Positions 61,640 to 64,000 of a DNA stretch of 64,000 nucleotides are shown piece by piece. The stretch comes from Sthenelais limicola. Its lineage: Eukaryota > Annelida > Polychaeta > Phyllodocida > Sigalionidae. Within the stretch, counting starts at the first letter, position 1. Every line of letters begins with the position of its first letter. The stretch covers positions 127,024,755 to 127,088,754 of the forward strand of contig OW804094.1 of the NCBI GenBank assembly GCA_942159475.1, given 5' to 3'. Both the position numbers and the translations under genes were made by a program. The notes below the pieces were generated by a model. That model was not told the origin of the DNA. It was given only the letters and a program-made list of their open reading frames with translations, and did no database searches.

Positions 61640-62851
61640 AAGGTGGTGTCGAGGGGGCGGGGGGCACTGCCACCATCCTTATTGCCTTCTTTAAAATATT
61701 TCCAAAATGCCTTCACAATAAAAAGTTGTCGGTATTTATTTTGAAATTTAAGTTATCGAAAAAGCAAAGATGAAAGAAGCCAATATCAAACGAAATTTCG
61801 CAAAAAAGTCTGGTGGATCTAAGAATGATATTCAGGCGTGTGCCCCCCAGCCCCTCCCCACACCTCCTCGTATTTGAATCACTCGGTCTTGGCCAGAGGC
61901 TGGGCGAGGGAGGGCTCTGTGTCGGTCCTCTATCGTGACAGCACGAGGCGAGAGCTATGTACACAGTGCCACACCCTGATCAATCGGTCTGAGATATTAC
62001 TGCCATGTTACCTGTCCCTGGGGTCGGCCCCTGCCCGGCCCTTCCTCACAACCACCCCCAAAGAAATCCCACTTAAAAGGCCCCAGCCACTTAGAACTGG
62101 GGACTCAGCCGGCTATTATTTCATAGGGATTTACTCTTGTTTGATGCAATCGCAGGCAAGGTTCGCTTTGTAGCAGAGAAGAAGAATTACACCGATATGT
62201 GATACGACCATAACCGTGACTTACGCGCTCTGGTCCAATATTTTATCACTGCCTTTGGGAATATTTAAAACAGTTATATCTTTCTTTATGAATGCGCCCT
62301 GTTTGGACAAAGTATATGGCCTTGCATTATCGTATTCGAACCGGACGATTTTACAATAAAAAGGGTGCATGTTTTATATTATTTGTAGAAGAAATTCTAG
62401 CATGTAACGGTTTTTATTGCTTTGAGATCATTGTGTAGTCGATCGCTTGAAACGGGAAAAAAATCGTAAAGCGGATCAAGTTAAGGGGTTAGTCGGTTGT
62501 GTTTTCCTTAGTGCTTTTTCCAGCCAAACTTTGGTGAAAACATCATTTTTCATTAAAATTTGGGAGAATTATTTACAAACTTGATGCTTTTTAGAAAACT
62601 TCACCATGATTGGTATTCGTCTTGCTTCCTCTTCGTCTTGCTGTCTCTTCCTTCTGCATGTCGATCACCTGAAAGGGAAACTGCAATTAAATTGATAAGT
62701 TTCACCAAGAAAGCGTGGTTTTAATTTTCGGCCAGTAATTTATGTGGTTGTCTAAAGCCCTAGATTATTATGTAAAACATTATGGAAACAAGGCTAGGGA
62801 AATCCCGTCCGGACTTTAGGTTAGATCCAAGCGATGTACATTTAGATATAT

Positions 62852-62875
62852 AAAACTCTACGCCTGAGTATGCCA
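62852..62875 (+). repeat. 24-bp exact direct repeat, copy 2
   Basis: Identical to 61616-61639. No element boundaries are seen around either copy. Confidence 0.9.
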
Positions 62876-63172
62876 TATACAGACTTCAAAATAACTCAAG
62901 ATTACCACAGAAACTGTGTTTAAATTGTAGTTCTTTATAAGAACGGTATAGATAAAGAGAACTTCTTGTCTATTCTATCCCAGCTTTAGCCCAGTTCTAG
63001 TTGTGTAAAGACAACTCTCCACAATTTCCATTTCTGGGTACGTATATAGTATTGTCCACATGTTTCTTAACCGGTCAAAAGAATCTAAATCGGGTGATGG
63101 AAATTCTTGTCAAAGATGTTATCAGTAACGCCTTTTGAGCATAATATATATGAGCGTGAGGATTATATACTC

Positions 63173-63258
63173 GATGCTTGGTATTATGATGCTCTTAAAG
63201 TGTAGTATAGCGATGCTTCTAAAATGTATTATTATGATGCTCCCAAAATATACTTATT
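63173..63258 (+). repeat. Degenerate tandem array, 24-bp period
   Basis: Units begin GATGCT at 63173 (short), 63188, 63212 and 63236. The last three are 23-24 bp long and share GATGCTYYYAAAATGTA-type sequence. The array is AT-rich, non-coding and diverged between units. Confidence 0.75.
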
Positions 63259-64000
63259 CACACTTCAGCTCAAACATGGCCCATGAAACGAATTGCACCA
63301 TTTTGTGAAGGCCTCGCCCATGGATACACTCGTATCGTAAAGTGGTTAGCCCCAGGGAAAGGAATAATGTCCAACAAATTTGGACCACGCACCTAGCATT
63401 TAGAGAGGACAACCCAATCATCCTAAATTCCGCTTGTCATTTCAGTTTTAAGATGAGCTTGTGTTGCCATTTCGCCACCTATGTCAATTTTCGGGATGAT
63501 TAACCCCGACATATGGCATTGGTAAAATTGTGTGCTCTTGGCCGAGGAGCCCAGACAGCAGTTGGGCTCAGCCAGACAACCATATTTACTCAGGAGCGTA
63601 TGCTTAGGGCCGGTGTCGTTGGCCAACATGTACCCCACACTCAATACGTTTTACGTGTACATGAAACATAGATACAGACATAAGTCAACGATGGTCGAGA
63701 CCCTTGTCTGCTTCCAAGTCTTAAATATGTGTCACAGAGGCGGGCGCATAAAGACGGATTATGACAAACTATGTCACATAGTCAATATGTAATAAGAAAC
63801 CATTTAATTTATGTAATGGTGTTTGTTTCCTCCGATTGAGAACCGACCTATCATTGAACAGGCAGCAAGAAAAAAAGTGCACTCATAGGAAATGTTTACA
63901 TACATGTAGACCTATGCATGGACGACCAACAACCCTCGAATTAAAAACGATTTATGGATGTTTGCAAAAACCCAAGTCTCTAGTTTTGATGCATGGGAAA

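Larger units (their letters stand above)
53773..64000. other. No gene recognised; unique sequence with small repeats
   Basis: GC-balanced patches at about 53880-55150, 58500-59050 and 61830-62170 alternate with AT-rich sequence. The longest frame, 127 codons at 55922-56305, has no recognised domain. Individually listed repeats are the only structured features. Confidence 0.4.

Noticed and set aside
1..64000. CRISPR arrays, bacterial operons, rRNA, snRNA
   Set aside because: No regularly spaced repeats with unique spacers, no prokaryotic gene organisation, and no 5S, U1-U6 or ribosomal signatures were seen.

Overview
The window is eukaryotic, almost certainly metazoan, genomic DNA. It is AT-leaning, has no bacterial gene layout or operons, and is dense in short non-autonomous transposable elements. 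The repeat content (a CR1/Jockey-type non-LTR retrotransposon, tRNA-derived SINE pieces, small TIR elements, and hairpin-tailed repeats like those of Penelope-like elements) fits a marine invertebrate. I cannot name the species from sequence alone. I found no host protein-coding exon, rRNA or functional tRNA that I can support. The window reads as an intergenic or intronic desert populated by mobile elements.

Layout. 1-13376 is mostly unique sequence with simple repeats, a polypyrimidine tract and a palindromic NRF1-type motif. 13377-19123 is a cluster of short elements: a MITE with TTAA flanks, a tRNA-derived SINE, a Harbinger-like foldback MITE with TAA duplications, a G-rich tract, a gtctc-rich repeat, copy 1 of a dispersed repeat, a MITE with GTTGCAT ends and a second foldback element. 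19124-29551 is mainly unique sequence. 29552-37489 holds two more copies of the TTAA-flanked MITE, two of three hairpin-GAAA elements, a LINE tail and a decayed LINE reverse transcriptase on the minus strand. 40429-42588 is the only convincing long coding region: an uninterrupted LINE reverse transcriptase that lacks its endonuclease. 42930-43804 carries a LINE-like tail, the second copy of the dispersed repeat and a fourth TTAA-flanked MITE. 43805-64000 is again mostly unique, with a SINE tail, another LINE-like tail, the third hairpin-GAAA element, a 22-bp perfect palindrome, an exact 24-bp direct repeat and a small 24-bp-period tandem array.

How the parts relate. The genes do not form a pathway. 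The unifying theme is parasitic DNA. The LINE is the only plausible source of enzymatic activity, and it appears to be a 5'-truncated copy. The SINE pieces, MITEs and foldbacks would all need proteins encoded elsewhere. The strongest observations are the four-copy TTAA-flanked MITE family, the three hairpin-GAAA elements with a hammerhead-like core in one of them, and the Harbinger-like foldback with intact target duplications.
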